Source of the DNA: Xiphydria camelus | Taxonomy: Eukaryota > Arthropoda > Insecta > Hymenoptera > Xiphydriidae | DNA length: 64,000 nt | NCBI GenBank assembly: GCA_963678675.1 | Contig: OY783196.1 | Location: 26,886,827-26,950,826, forward strand | Direction of reading: 5' to 3' | Notes under the pieces: generated by a model | The model's database searches: none | What the model saw: only the letters and a program-made list of their open reading frames with translations | Told to the model about the DNA's origin: nothing | Shown: piece by piece, positions 46,170-60,664 of the stretch | How positions within the stretch are numbered: the stretch's first letter is position 1 | Layout of the letters: every line of letters begins with the position of its first letter | Position numbers and translations under genes: made by a program

Positions 46170-49100
46170 TATTAAATACGTATAGAAACGAAGACGTATT
46201 TTCCGCAATTTTTTAAAATTATTTTCCGAGTCAACGTACACAGAAAACATACCGCATCGACACGAGAGCGCAGCGGACGATGGCTACCATATATGGCAAC
46301 CGCGTTCGTACGTGTATAAAGTCACTCGGAATATATGGGGAGGAATCGATAAAGAAAGTAACATCGGGTTCCGGGTCGACCGGGGGCAAACTTATTAACG
46401 ACGACCGCTGCGAATGTGTGCCGGGGTGCGATGGAGCAACGCAGCGAAGCAATCTGTGAAATAGAAAATATAACTGGGCGACCGGGCTTCCTTCTCGGTG
46501 GATTTATTGTTATGGTAACGCAATGTGGAAGCCGCTTGGCATTAGAGTTCCGGGTCGAGTTCCCGATTTCCGAATCAGATAGTGAATTCTTTCCCGTGCC
46601 GGTCGCCTTGGATTTATTGCCGCGAACCGTTCACTTTTTCGTCAGTACTCTTTCGAATTAGTTCGAGACTGCGATGTTAATCGCGGACGGGGGTTGCGAT
46701 CGATTCTTCGCATCTGCCACGCGTACGGCGGTGGATCTGGCACCCACGACGCGTGTATTTCTATCTCGGGGAAATTATTAATTCCGATGCGACTCCGCGC
46801 GATGAATGGATTTTTTTTTTCAATGACTGTACCGTACACAGTAATAAATTTTACGGTTTGAACCTATATGGACCACTTTTGCTGTTAGATAACAATGGCA
46901 CGAGACTGAATGACACCAGATGTGGTACATAGGTATAGGTCCACACCAGTGAAATGGTGTAAAAAATTAACACCACTTTTTTTCATTGTCTAAGAATTGC
47001 ATGATTTTTAGGTCTTCGATCGTTTCCATTCATTTTTATTTCTCTACAATTTATTTTTACAGTAGTCAAATCGTACGATACGTATGGCAATACTTTTTAG
47101 GCTCCAAGAGAACAGCTATCATCTCCTCGCGGGTAGCTCACAGCGAAATACTCATATCCCTTTATTTCGCGCTGGTAAATACGTTTCTTCCAGCAAGCCA
47201 CGCTCCCACGTACGAGATTGGAACAGGCGCGCGGGTACCACGAGTCTCGCCCTCCAGCGGAAGCGGAACACAGCGCGGGGTAAGAACTACGAGAATTCGC
47301 TGGTACCGCGAAATGCGAGTCGCGTCTTACATTTGCGCTCGTATATGCAAATACGGGACACGGAGAATCGGGAAGAGCGTCGTGTCGCCCGAAGTGTCTA
47401 CCGGGTGACCGCTCGGAAACCGCAGCAGCGCTTATATGTACGTCGGCCAGCGTTGTGGAAAATCGCCATCGCGTACAGTCAGAAAATACGAACGGAAACA
47501 CCGGCGCTCGGAGGCCGCGTTACGTCAAAACGTAACACGTAATCATTTGGCGCGGCGTTCTTTGCACGCGTGCGTATACGTATTCGCACCCCGTATACAA
47601 ATGTCAGTTCTCTCACAGTACATATCTCGCTTTACGTACGCTTCGAGCCGATGCGCGCGGTGGTAAAGAGAAAAGCATTGGGTACCGTGGAACGTTATTG
47701 CCGCTGGTACGGGGCGAGGCGGGGGATGGGAAGCGTATCAAGGGGAGCAGTGCAGCAGGGACTGGCTGATACGGTGAAGCAGAAGCCGCTTGGTTTTGCT
47801 CGACGGAGAGTATAAGCAACGTATTATCGCATCATCGAGCTCGCGAAGGCGTACCTCCTATGTATGTACGTACGCGATACGGACCTGTGCTACGTGCATG
47901 GAAAGGAGGACGGGACTGTGCAAGGAGCGGAGCACGAGTTCATTTCGCAGTCCCTTTTCATACTCCTCGTACGTACGTACCGGCGCGTGCGGTTGGTTAT
48001 TTCGACGTCCGAGCGGAAGAAGAAGATTTATACCTTCCGAGTTCCGCGTCAAGCTGTCCGATCCTCTTCAGGGTTACGTATTTCGACGACTGATACGTGC
48101 CGCCGCGCGTCCCTAAAATGCGGTGTTTCGTTTTCTCCCTCGCTCGGTTCTCTCCCTTCGCCCTTCGTCGGTCGCGAGACCGCGACTCTGCTGATGCAAC
48201 GGAAATCGATTAAATTCAAATGAAATCCCTCCCCCGTGGGAGGGTGGGAAAGAAGGTGACGCGCGAGAGGAGCAGTTAGGGGTGGAGGAGAGAAGGGAAG
48301 ACCGAGAGAGATACTCGTGTGTGTACCGTGCACTCGCTTCCCAAATCGAAGAGCGGCGAACTCTCGGCGTCTCCGAATCATCTCTGCGAGATGTTTCGCT
48401 GGAAAACAAACGAATTGCGATTTACGCACCGGTGAGCACATCCACTCGGCCATTTCCCGAACCGAACGAGACAGGGTAAGAAGATCGGAAGATCGATTCC
48501 CTTCTCTCGTAGACGTTCGTCGAGGGCGGCGGGAGCCCGCGAGAGAGAGAGAGTGTAAGATCAATTGAGGCTTTTGGTCCAGTGAACACGGCAAAACATC
48601 TCCCTCTCCCCTGTGTACACCCGTGGGATAAAAGGATTCACGGCCTTCCGCCGCGTTACGTGCCCGCGCTGATCCTCCGCGCTTCCGCGACGCGTGGTGG
48701 CGCGGTCACCCGCCCCCTTCGCCCGTGTATTACGCGTACGGACTTCGGATTTGCGCGTCCGAGAGAAGCAACCATTTATTACACCCGACATATTTCACGA
48801 CACATTAACATATTATGTTGTTCCGCGGGACAAAAAGCAAGTTTGCTCGTCAGCTTTATCAGACGTTAAGCCGCCCCTCTTTGCGTGTCAACTTAATACC
48901 ACTTCGGCCACACACAACCCCTCGGTATACTTGGCTCCTTTCCCCGTCGAGCTTTTCTCCCTCGACCGGGGGTTCTCTCTCTTTCTATCTCTCGCTCTCT
49001 TCCGCCTCTCTTCGCGGTCCCTTTCCTTCTACCCGTGTGCTGCGATTTTCTCTCCCTCTTCTTCTTCCTCCGTTCACCGTTCACCTTTTCTCTTTCGCAC

Positions 49101-52100
49101 CCGCAATTATTCCCGCACCGATACGACCTTCCCGCCACTATTCCGCTCGCAATTTCCTATTGGTCGAATAAACGTAGCGCCACGCTTTTCCGGTGGACGA
49201 TGAAAGCCAGTAGGACGCCGGGTAAACTGAATTACTGTACTCGCGGAGAAGTGCGCGTATCAGCTGCAACGGTCGTGTTTCGCACTTCGGTCGTCCATTT
49301 TCGCCCCCACGTTTCGCGTAGATTCGATTATTTCTATACCGATGCTCGCGTGCAGCGATTTATTTCCAATTAATTCCGAGATACCGAGTACGGATATCCC
49401 ACGAAATGGTCCACATAAATTGTACTTCCCGAGAAGGATGTTTATTTCAATTCCTCGCCGAATGAAAGGAACGACGAGAAGAGTGGGGTGCTCCATCGGG
49501 GGTCCTGGTTGCCCGCTGCCTATATAAAGATATATGTACTTATACACACATCTGCGCATTGGAAACGCAGGGGTCGTCGCTCGCGGATATCGATAGCGGA
49601 ATTTCGAACGGAGCAATCTCCTTTCTTCGACTCCCGACTTCGACGGGTTACCCCGTGGGTCGGTACAAAAACGGAAGGGAGGAGTTATACGTTACGCGGG
49701 AAAATAAGGATTTGCCTTGGGGTTTTGCTCGTGCAAAATTGGGAAACGGCAAGAAAGAGAAACGCTTATATATCCTTTTGGAGGAAGTTCCGGCGGGGGA
49801 GGCGGCCTTATAATAGGCTTTCGCGATAAAGTCGTATATTTATTTCGTATGCGCGAGATGCCGTTTCGTTGAATCTTATTTTTACGGCATACACAATATA
49901 GGCTCTTAAGACATTTCACGAGCGTACGAAGATTACACGAGAGAAACGAGAAAATAAATTGCATTATAATTCGCGAGGACGTTGCGGGGTGAGCGCGCGG
50001 CGGACGGGGTAGGAGTCGTCATTTTCGGCGCGTGGTAGTCTTCGTGCACTATAAATTCGCTGACCGGCGGTGTCACTCCAATTTCGATAAAGTATTTGCG
50101 CGACGAGACGTCGCGAAAGAAAATCCATTCCCGGTTTCGCGGTCGCCTTCCGCAGGCGCGGCAGTGTAGAGTGCAGCTGCGCCCGATGGAAGGCTATCAC
50201 GAAACCCATTAATACTGCGAAGTACGAAAAACGCATCAACTCGTACACCTCCAGATGCCGCGGACCGCGTCAAATTTTTACATCCGTCGCTCTCGTCTTT
50301 GCGTTTTTACGCGCCTTTTACGCGTCTCGCGCGGAAAGCGTCCCTTGGATGCAGCGAGTGCATTTACGGAGAAACTAGTTGTAAGCGCGTGCGGCGCAAC
50401 GTTCTCGTACGATACGTTTGTGCTCAAAATTTGCATTTCAAATGCAAATGAAGTCCTTCGCGCGATCCACACCAACGAGGGACCAACTTGCCGTACTTTT
50501 CACAAAATTAAAGCACTACCAATTAGCACGATCGCCTTTCTGGGATCATACGGTGTCCCGAGACGCGACGGTTACATTTGCTGAATGAAATCTTTCAGAG
50601 AGAGTCGCATTTTTCATCCAGCGTGCGCTGCAAACTTTCTCCCGCTACATTCCGCTCCGTATAAGGGAAAAATTGGGTAAGACGAAACGTTGAATTGGCT
50701 CTTGGTTGTCGCGCCAGTCAATGGTTGTCGGTGGTCTCAATTTTCCCTCTATATCGAACGCTCTATCTCTCTCTTATGGATTATCAGCTCGGCATACGAT
50801 ATCTGTATAAACCTTACTTTTAACTTTACTTCTACCAATACACCACGAAAATCTCTCCATGTGGGAACGACCGATACGCGATAATACTGTACGACGGGCG
50901 GCATGAAATATGTCGAAAACAAGGGTTCCATAACAATGAGAACGAGACGCGTATAAACTCGGAAAGTTTTATAGCGAGGTGAAATTGATTCCGGCCCCGA
51001 AAGCGCGTATACCTATAAATAGTGACCCCGAATGATTTTAGTGTCTCAAGTTTTCAACGCGGGTATTATAAGAATCCCGGCGGAGGGACAAGATAGGTGT
51101 ACATTACCGCGTCAAGATTATACGAACGCGCACGTGGTTATCGTATATTTCCATCCATCTTCGGGTCGTACTTCCCCTATTTATTTACTTTGTATTTTGA
51201 AATTTCAAACTTCTCAATTTTACCACCGTTTCATAGCGAATAACTGGATTTACGAGGGAGATCGACGGAACTTGGCGGTGGTACGGGCGAGAGGTACGTA
51301 TACACGCCTGTTCGGATAAATACCGTTCACGCAGTAAAGCTTCGCGTCCTTCGACGAGTGGGTATACGGGGCTCGCGCGAATCCCCGTCAGTGGCGTAGA
51401 TTTTCCCGTGCAAACAGCCTTGCGAACGGACTCCGGCCGGAGAGGAAGAGAGAAAGACCCGGCGGAATAAAAGAGGGATTTCTCTCGCGCGACCGCATTC
51501 GCAACGACAAAGAATGGGGCGAGTGCAAACTCGTTGGGACGGCGATGCCTCGCTGGATTCGGATGGACTTTCAAATTTTGCGCTCCTCGAGCGCGATAAA
51601 CGGGATACATCGTCACAGCTGCGCGTGTAGCGAATTTAAGAGATGCAAACACGATTCATCCGCCTATTTATCTTGATTAAAATGTAAAATAAATGCAGCT
51701 GCACGCTGAATCGTACCCGTCCCGGTCTGCAAAAATAATAGTCGCTTGGTTTTTGTTCAAATGGATTAACGGGCATTTAGTTTCTCTACATTTGGAGTTT
51801 CATTTTTTCCCGCTATTCGAATCGGCTTCGACTAAACGGCTGTTATAGGATCGTTTTAATCAATGTGTCGTATAATCGTTTGAGGTACCTGCGGCAAATT
51901 CTGCGCGTCTTTTTTTTTTCAAAGGCGCAACGAACGCATTTCCTCAAGTTTAACGCAATCTACGGTATAATACTTAATGCCGATTGTCCGCCAGTAATGA
52001 GAGAGAGCATCCCATCTCGTTAAATTACGGGTCTTTAGAATTCCGCTATTGGAGAGCCGAGTCGGGGAACTGAAATGACTGCGGATGTAAAGGAGACACT

Positions 52101-54310
52101 GATGGGGTTTTCCTTCATCACCCCTGGATTTCCCATCGCCACCCTCGCATAAAAGCTTTGTTATTGAATAACCTGCCGATTCTCTCTCTCTCTTTCTCTC
52201 TCTTTCTCTCCTCTTCTTCTCCTCCCCTCCCGCCCTTCCCTCTCTCACGTAATCGCTACTTCAGCTTACATTATCAATCTTGGTGAAGCTCTATTATCGA
52301 AAGTAATGTTTCTATTAGCATGGAGAATACTCGCGAAGTTGATAAATACAATTTGCGAATCCAAGTTGAAATCGTTATTCGACGCGGGGGGTCGACTTAT
52401 CCCCCTGTTATTTTTTCTCTCTCTCTCTCTCGCCCGGTAGCGATTCTATATCACTCTTTCTCCTTTAATTTAAAACGTCGATGAGAATAATTCACAGGTC
52501 TCTATCTTCCCGTATATTTTGGTCCAGAGTATTACCGCAGGCGCGCGCGCGCGCAACGCGGTTATAAATACTCCAATCTTCGGCACTCGATTTCACCCGG
52601 ACTATTCATTGAGATACGTAGATAGGGTTGAACCTCCCACGACGTCGCGATCGAAGAAATAGCGACGTGGTTGGAGAGAAGAATCATTTATCTTTGGGTA
52701 AATAGAGGTTTGGGAGAAATCTCTGGAATCGATCGTTTGATTGACATGTTCTACATATTTTTTTTTTCACTTAGTTCAAAAATAATAGCTGTTTGAACGA
52801 TATTAATCAAATTTTTTTTATTTAAAAAATCGATAAGGTTCATTCGACTCATCGACCGATGCCGCTTTATTATGGCTAAGTAGTGTGCGCAGCGCGAGAA
52901 AGGTGTCACTTTTGTCACGACTGCATAATCCGTGATCGTTGTCGAACTCAGGTCGATCGCTTCACACCGGACGGTTGATTTTCGGAAAAACAAAGTTCGC
53001 GGGTATTGCAAACATTGAAATTTGTATTTCTAACGTTTACCGTGACGCGTCCTGAGAAGTCTTTTCGAATGACGAGTTGTGAAAATGCAAGTAGATCTCG
53101 CGAGTAATGAGCCTGACAGCTGTGCCGGTAAAAGCATTTTAATCTCCCGTGTTTCAATACCCGATCGTGGAGAGGCGCGAGGAACATTATCGTCGCAGGT
53201 TCATCGAAATGTAAGTAAATCTTTTACGTTCGCTCCTTTACGTAATGTTTTTCCGCGAAATAAACCTTTTGTGGAAAATGACATTAATTTTCGGTCAGCG
53301 AGTCGCTGTTATTCTTCGCTCGCTCGTCAAATTCCATTTTCGAATCTCGATTCGTACCATCATATTGCCGTGTATGTATTTACATACAATTTCACGAAAA
53401 TATCGAGCGTTTTTATCGACCGCGAGTGATGGCGAGCGCATGCGCGGCCGGCGCAGTTGGCGCGCTCACGCGACGCTATGTTCGTACGTGTCACCTCTGT
53501 GAGGGTCAACGTCGTAGTCCGTGAAAGCTCTCGCGTAATTGACAAAAATTTAGTAAAATCGTGCGAGATCACGTCTAAAATAGTAAAATATCGGTAGCCA
53601 ATGCCCGTGGCGTCACAGTGATGCATGCCAAGTACAGTTTTCTCGAAAGGTGTATCGTGGAAATGGAAATTAACTTGGGGTCCCGGCGCGGACCGGTCCA
53701 TTATTTCCGGAGGGAGGGGCGGCAGGTATCCCGGGTCGACAATTTTCCCGCCCAAATGCGGAAGAGTCCAATATGGAGGACGACGGTAGAACGCTGTTTC
53801 GTACACTACGAAATGTGAGTAAATCTTTGCTTTCAGTGTATTTCTTAGGCGATTCGCGCGCTCGATCGTAAATTAAACATTCAGGTTTGGTTGTTTTATT
53901 CGACTGCACTATTTCTCGTCCGAAATCAAGCGTACGATACAGTGCTCGTGCTGCTGATCCGAAAAGCCCACGCATCAATGCCTTGTACCGTAAATACGAG
54001 AGCGTAGGTGCGTTTTCTCGTTTCGTTCCGGCCTGTTCATGTGTACCCGTGATTTTCGGGAGCGTTCGCTTCGGATGTTTACGCGCTATGAGCGGCGAAA
54101 CATCCAAAAGCGAGCGTACCCTTCGATTCGATTGCATCGTTTCTCAAATCTACTCATTCGCGTGTGAATTCGTAATCGGTAGTCGACGAACGTTCCTAGA
54201 CATCGTTTCATCGACTGTCTCGAGTCAAATCGAGGAGAATTGAGAGATCCGCGAAATTATTATTTTCAATTAACGGCTACTGATACACTTTTCTACAATT
54301 TGTATAGAAG
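46170..54310. other. Gene-poor region, no supported gene
   Basis: CpG-rich to about 50.5 kb, then more mixed. Contains CT-rich tracts around 48970-49090 and 52173-52245, (CT)n at 52417-52431, and a (CG)n run near 52541-52556. No exon with recognisable protein similarity and paired splice sites could be found on either strand. Confidence 0.5.
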
Positions 54311-54316
54311 TTTATA

Positions 54317-55620
54317 GGGGAGAGTTGCCTATATTGAACCTCCTAGCTATTATAAGTAAATGAGCATTTCTACTGATTCCAGAGATTTCGATTTTTGTCA
54401 AAATCTTAAGCGTTGATACCAAAAATCATGCACTTATTAAAATATACACCCTATATATTGACTATATCTCAAAAGAAATATTAAATATTAACGATTTTAT
54501 GTACGAGAACATTTTTTTTTCATGGAAAATCATCGATATCTCGGCGATTCTGTAAGATTTTCTTAATAAATGCATGATTTTTGGAATCAGCGCTTAAGAT
54601 TTTGAGAAAAATCGAAATCTCTGGAATCGAACTCTCGACCATTCTCTTGTGTAGTTTTTCGCGTTGATTACGAAAATCATCAATATATTGAGGAAATCTC
54701 AAAGGAACGCCGAGATATCCATGACTCTTTTTTATGAAAAAATAATTTTTCCGAACATAAAATCGCTGATATCTCACATTTCCTTTGAGATATGGACCTG
54801 ATAACCGTGATTTTCGGAATCAGCGTGAAAAAATACATCGGATAGGGTGGTCGAGAGATCGATTTCAGAGATTTCAATTTTTGCGAAAAATTGAAAAAAT
54901 GTTGAGTAAATGCCTTAAGATTTTGACAAAAATCGAAATCTCTGGAATCGAACTCTCGACCATCCTATCTTATGTATTTTTTTGCCCTGATTACGAAAAT
55001 TATAGATATATCGAGGATATCTCAAAAGAAGACCGAGATATCGACGATTTTCCGTGAAAAAACCAATTTTCCGGTACATGAAATTACCGATATCTTATAT
55101 TTCCTTTGAGATATCATCAATATATCTGCCATTTTCGGAATCAGTGTAAAAAAATACATCGGATAGGGTGGTCGAGAGATCGATTTCAGAGATTTCAATT
55201 TTCGCGAAAAATTGAACTCTCGACCATCTTCTTATATATTTTTTCGTGCTGATTACGAAAATTATAGATATATCGAGGATATCTCAAAGGAAGACCGAAA
55301 TATCGATGATTTTCCGTGAAAAAAATAATTTTCTGGTACATGAAATTACCGATATCTTATATTTCCTTTGAGATATCATCAATATATCTGCCATTTTCGG
55401 AATCAGCGTGAGAAAATACATCAAATAGGATGGTCGAGAGTTTGATTGAAAGAATTTCAAGGAAGTTAAAGATTAAAATCTCTTATGTATTTTTTGTAGG
55501 CATACTGACCGGTACTAAGATTTGAATTTCTACTGATAGATATGACGTGGTAATACTCATTCACTTAAAATAGCCAGGAGGTTCAATTTAGGTACCAGTT
55601 AAATATAGGCCACTTTCCAT
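54317..55620. mobile_element. 1.3-kb non-autonomous element with internal tandem repeats
   Basis: Left end GGGGAGAGTTGCCTATATTG and CTCCTAGCTATTATAAGTAA are mirrored at the right end (TTAAAATAGCCAGGAG... ATATAGGCCACTTTCC) over about 50 bases with gaps. TATA flanks both sides (54313-54316, 55621-55624). The interior holds about four diverged ~200-240-bp repeats with the motifs TTTCCTTTGAGATAT, TTTTCGGAATCAGCGTGA and GATAGGGTGGTCGAGAG. Non-coding; superfamily not assigned. Confidence 0.75.
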
Positions 55621-55624
55621 TATA

Positions 55625-58600
55625 GCTTTTTTCTCTTTCCGAATTTCGGCAGGCACATTCGATGTATTCGAGTTTCTACGTATCTCGCAAAGGACGACGC
55701 TGGACAAGACATCAACTGAAGAGGCCGCCGTAATTCCCGCTGGTCTCCTAGAGTAGGCCTATCTCACGGTCAATCGGCAGAGCCTTTCGTATAGTTCCTA
55801 ATTAATAAATTCGAGCACTCTCTTGGTTAACCGATAACCGTGGGATAGACTTATGTGGAGGGATCTCCAGGGGTTGTGCAAGAAGATTTTGGAGTGAGCT
55901 GCCATCGCCTCGTCGTCGGGAATCACGCAGAGAGGTTCTATGAATTTTGAGTCCCTCCGGTTCCCATCATGTCGCAGGACGATTGGTCCGAACCGGCACG
56001 GGAACTGGTTGTAATTTTTATATCATGGCTATGCATAGTGACGGCGAGTCGACCTTAGCTGCGTCGGCTCGCCAGTGGCCCGGTTTTGCGTATATTTTGT
56101 TATTTTTCTACGTAGGCATTGTACAGGTCTCCCTTCTCGTCTCCGCGTGACTTCATTGTCTCTCGTCGCTTACGTTGCGTGATGCGCGTTAATTTTCAAG
56201 TCGGACGACCCTCCGACTTGGGCTCTACATCCGTTGAAAAATTCCGGGTATCGTTTTTCGTTTCAGTCATGAGCGAGAAGGGATTTCGCGGTGGTCGTTT
56301 CTCAAGTTGAAGTGGGCTCTCAGATTGAACTTGGAAAAATGTAGTTTTTCCATTTCTACGAAGGAAACGTCCTAGGGCTTGGTGCATTGAATAATTCACT
56401 TAATATTGCAAGCTCTCTGAACTCTAATTTTTGTTGTTGTTAGAAGTAAGCTCTTCAAGCTCGTATTTATCTGATGCAATTCATCAATTTTTTGTTAACT
56501 TTCTTTCGGGAAATTTTAATCCATTTTCTATATAATTTTTTTTTGTACGAAAGGATAATTCAAATCCGATGCATTTTTTTCGAGGCATTAGACCGTCCAA
56601 GTGAGAGTTATATTAATCAAGCATTATAGGATGTTTTCAGCGAAATGTAAGGTGAGTTGAGTCTTACTCAATCGCGTTTGGAATGAATTGATGAAGAGTG
56701 TCCAAGCTCGGGTGACGGATGCGTCCCGGGACGTTATCTCTAGTGTAGGCCTTTGCACCCGGGCGGAATGAACGCAGTTCGTGGGGTGTGTGTCTGTTTT
56801 GAATGTATGTGGTTGCATTTTTTAAATATAGCTATAGGTAGACAAGATAATGTTCTGGAATGAATCTTAGTTAAGTAGGTAGTTCCAGGGGGGGACATCC
56901 GCTCCGTGATTTGGCGAGGGGATGTGCTCGAACCAGGATTTATATTGTAAGATATCCGCTGCCTGTCCTTAAGGATGGGTAGCGACAACCGATGAGCGTC
57001 CGCGGTTCTAGACCCGGACGTACGCGACAATGAAGTATACTTTTTCGGTGATAAGAAATGAAGTGGACTCGGTGGTTCGTATAAATGTGCACAGACGTAC
57101 GAATTGCGATTCGAAGAATCGGAGCTCGTCGTTTGGGCTAGCCACTTATTTAGTTCCGCGATTTTTTTGCTATTATTTTCGACGGCAGGGAATCACCGAG
57201 TCAGTGAAATCTCCGAATAAGGTACGGTGCAGCTGTATCACTCACAGAACCATCCGTTTCAATTACGAATACTTTTTCAATAAATTTCCAAACTTTGTTC
57301 GTATAAATCTTGTTCCCAGATCGAAATGTGATCTTCGAAAAGGAATTATACCAAGTTAGAGAGAGTTCGAAAGTTCGCAGGTAAAAAATAATCGTCATTG
57401 AAACAGACGATATACTGTGAGTGTAACTATCCCGACCTAAATTTGTCAGGGCTTTGCCCGAAGAGGCAACCGCCGAAGAAGATGATCGTCGATGGTATTC
57501 CATTCACGAATGGAGTACCATGTATACATTGTATATTGCCACGTCGTCACTATGCGTGCTTCATTTCTATGTACCTTCTTTATTTATTGAAGTGATCCCA
57601 CATCTTTCAATCGATTTTTTAATATGTAGAGCTTTGCTTCGTGCTCAAGGAGACTTATCGTTAGCCTTGGAGCATTGAGTTAAAATAATTTTTTTCTTCC
57701 TCTTTCTTTCTCTCACATTTTCAATGACTCGTAATTTTTATAGTAACTAACGATTATGAATAATAGAGTTTCAATATGATGTGCAACATTCGTGTGGGAT
57801 CATTTGTGCCATAAAATACGTAGCCCGGTTTTTGAAATTGAATACTCTCAAAACTTCGTACGTTATTTGCGTTGGTTCGACATGATTGTCGTTTGAATTG
57901 AGCACTGTTTGTTCTAAGTACGTCTAAAATTAAACTGAATTCGTTTGGCGAGTAATTTTCCATTCTTAATTCGGAAGGCTGCGTATTTCATTTTGAAGAA
58001 CCATTGACACACGTTGTCACGACGATGCTAGTTCGTCGTGCAACGTTGTTCGTGGTTTCCTTTTCTTTCTGCTTTTCTCACGAGGTCTGCCGCAATGTTT
58101 CAGGTGAAGCACCTTATTTTTAGGGAGGGCAATATAACGGACCACCATACATTGGTGGTGAAACAACATATAAATAGAGAGGACGATTAAGTTGCCTAAA
58201 TTGTTGTCGGATCTTCACAATTGGATTACGATGAAAGGGAATAATTCTTGAGATGAAGGCACTCTAAATCATCATTCTACTCATTTGAGGGTAAGAAACG
58301 CATTTATTAAGTACCAAACCACTTTTTATTCCTCTATGAAATCGTCCGAGAGAATGATTAATACATGCAATATTGTATCGGATCTATGTACACGTATGTA
58401 TGAGATTCAGGGAAACAAATTATATCAGACTGAAAAATATGGAAAAATTAGGGAAGCTTATTTTCAAATTTCACTATAGACACTGAGATTATGAAAATTA
58501 TATTAGTCAATATTCTAAGCATTGACGGTATTGGAGGTTTCGTTTTACGTGTCGTTTATGAGGATGAATTGTACTGAGCTATTTTGACTTGATAATATTG

Positions 58601-60445
58601 AATATTGGGAGAGATGTTAATTACGGTACCGATTAGACACATAAATCGGTGTATCCATGCACGCGTGCCAATTTTGCATAGTACTGTTTAAATAGTCCGT
58701 GGATCCTTTACGACCTACTGATACGAGTCATTTGATCTTCCACTGTAATTCCGCTGCAATTTTTGTGCGCGGTATTAGCGATCGAATTGCCACTCGAAAC
58801 AGGTATTTGTTCTAATGGAACAACCGATTACACGTATGGTCATTTATACATACGTAATTAGTATCAAACTGTTCCTAAAGCCATATATATCATTATAAAT
58901 TACAATTATATATGACTGCAATTTGCCAAAGCGAAAATCATTTATAAATGCCTTCGAGCGACTCTTCAATATCAGACACGTTCGAATGGGGGTTGGAATG
59001 TCTAGCTGACTGATCTACCCTCGGAGAAGCTTAACGTTTGAGGCACGGGAAGGGAAGATAACTCGAGCAATGTTCACAGTTCGTTGGTATAGGTACCTTT
59101 ACGCGGCTACAGATCTCGGACGAAGCTTGGGATAAGAGGCTATTAACGGTAGCGGGACCAGTACCGAAAAGGCGAATGGGGCTCTAGTCGTAGCAGGGGG
59201 TTAAAGTGGGAAGTGCACCTAATAGGGGAGGATCGCGTACTCTGCTTCAAGCCAGACTTTTTTATTCTAGCATCATTAGTGTCGACGAAATTTTTATTAA
59301 TTTCCTTAAAAAAAAACATTTGTATATCTTCATTCGTTCTGATGTCATTTAATTAGAGGCCATTGAAAAATATGCCAAATTAATACATTTTGAGAGTATA
59401 GCGATACTCGCTGAAAAATTCCAGTAGAAATCAAATTTATCAAGAAGTCGAGCACACTCGCAGCTTCCACGCGAATACCGAGTATCGAAGTATTTCACGA
59501 TCGCGTTCCTTATATAGCGTTACGAGCCGGAGGAAACGTGACTTATCGTATCGGACACGACTTATCATTTCTGCGATCGCGCGCGTAAATGCGAATCCAT
59601 TTTTCGTTGCACCGGTTAAAGGATTCCGCTTCTTCCGTCGGTGAGCGCTCAACCTACTGGAAAAATAGCGTGACTAGGCGACTGTAGAACGAAGGGAAAA
59701 GGCGGAAGGCTTGGTCGGGGAACGTCTTCCTTTATCGGAATCTTCGTTCGGTGATTACGCTTCTCTTCATTTGAATATTTCGACGATTTCGAAATTCCCG
59801 ACGGATGTAATTCGGGGAATTACGCGGTGTGTTTTGAGAAAGCTCCAGACTTCTCCTCTCGCTTAAACCACGGAGAAACGTCAGTTGTATCAACGTACGG
59901 GGAATATACATATATATCCACGTGTGTATGCAAATATATGATAGGATGCCTGTGTGCCGGCGGGTGGAGAGGTTACGCAATATATGTTCACAGTTTCGCG
60001 GTACAGGTACCTAAAGGATCTTATCACGGGCTTTAGTGGCCATTAATGGAGGCGGCAATAGGGGTTGAAGCTGGAATGGAAACGTGTGACCGTGCCCTCG
60101 GGGTTCAGGAGCTGGGAAAATAGCGGGAAAGTCGGGGGAGAAAGGAATCCTGGGTCCGCTCGCTCCTTTACGTCACTTAATCGCGTTGCTTTAACGATCG
60201 CATGGTTGTCGTTTTATTTAGTTACGGGAGTCTGGCAGCACTCTCTGTCTTTACTCGTTTGGGGGGTGGGTATCCTCCATCAGTACGATACTGAAAGAAA
60301 AGACTTTTCCCTTTTCCTTCATGGGGAAGTACGAGACTGCCAACAAGTATCCGTGAGCACTTTTCGACGTTTCAGTAGAGTCAATGGTGTAAATAATTTG
60401 AAAGCGAACGGTATTCCGATGATATATACAAACAGGAAAAAGATC
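55625..60445. other. Gene-poor region, no supported gene
   Basis: Moderately AT-rich with islands of higher GC. The stretch 56600-57030 has a retroelement-like flavour but no recognisable reverse transcriptase or gag. A small palindrome, ACCACCATACATTGGTGGT, lies near 58140. No tRNA-like cloverleaf was noticed. Confidence 0.4.
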
Positions 60446-60664
60446 TAGTTGAACACGAACCTAACAGAAAAATTTATTTGAGATGAATAGTAGTTTATTC
60501 ACATCGAGCAAAAGTCTATTTGAATTAGATTGATGTTCTACCAGATTCGTACTCGATTAAAAAGATATACAAAATATTTATTTGATTCAAATAGACTTTT
60601 ATTTGACGTGAATAAATTCCTATTTATCTCAAATAAATGTTTCTATTAGATTCGTATTCAACTA
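60446..60664. mobile_element. 219-bp palindromic MITE (TA ends)
   Basis: Ends TAGTTGAACACGAACCTAAC and the inverted ...AGATTCGTATTCAACTA, continuing through AAATTTATTTGAGATGAATAG and CTATTTATCTCAAATAAATG. Both ends include TA, as for Tc1/mariner-type targets. Non-coding. Confidence 0.75.

Noticed and set aside
56600..57030. Suspected LINE or LTR remnant
   Set aside because: No reverse transcriptase, gag or paired LTR could be recognised; the impression rests only on composition.
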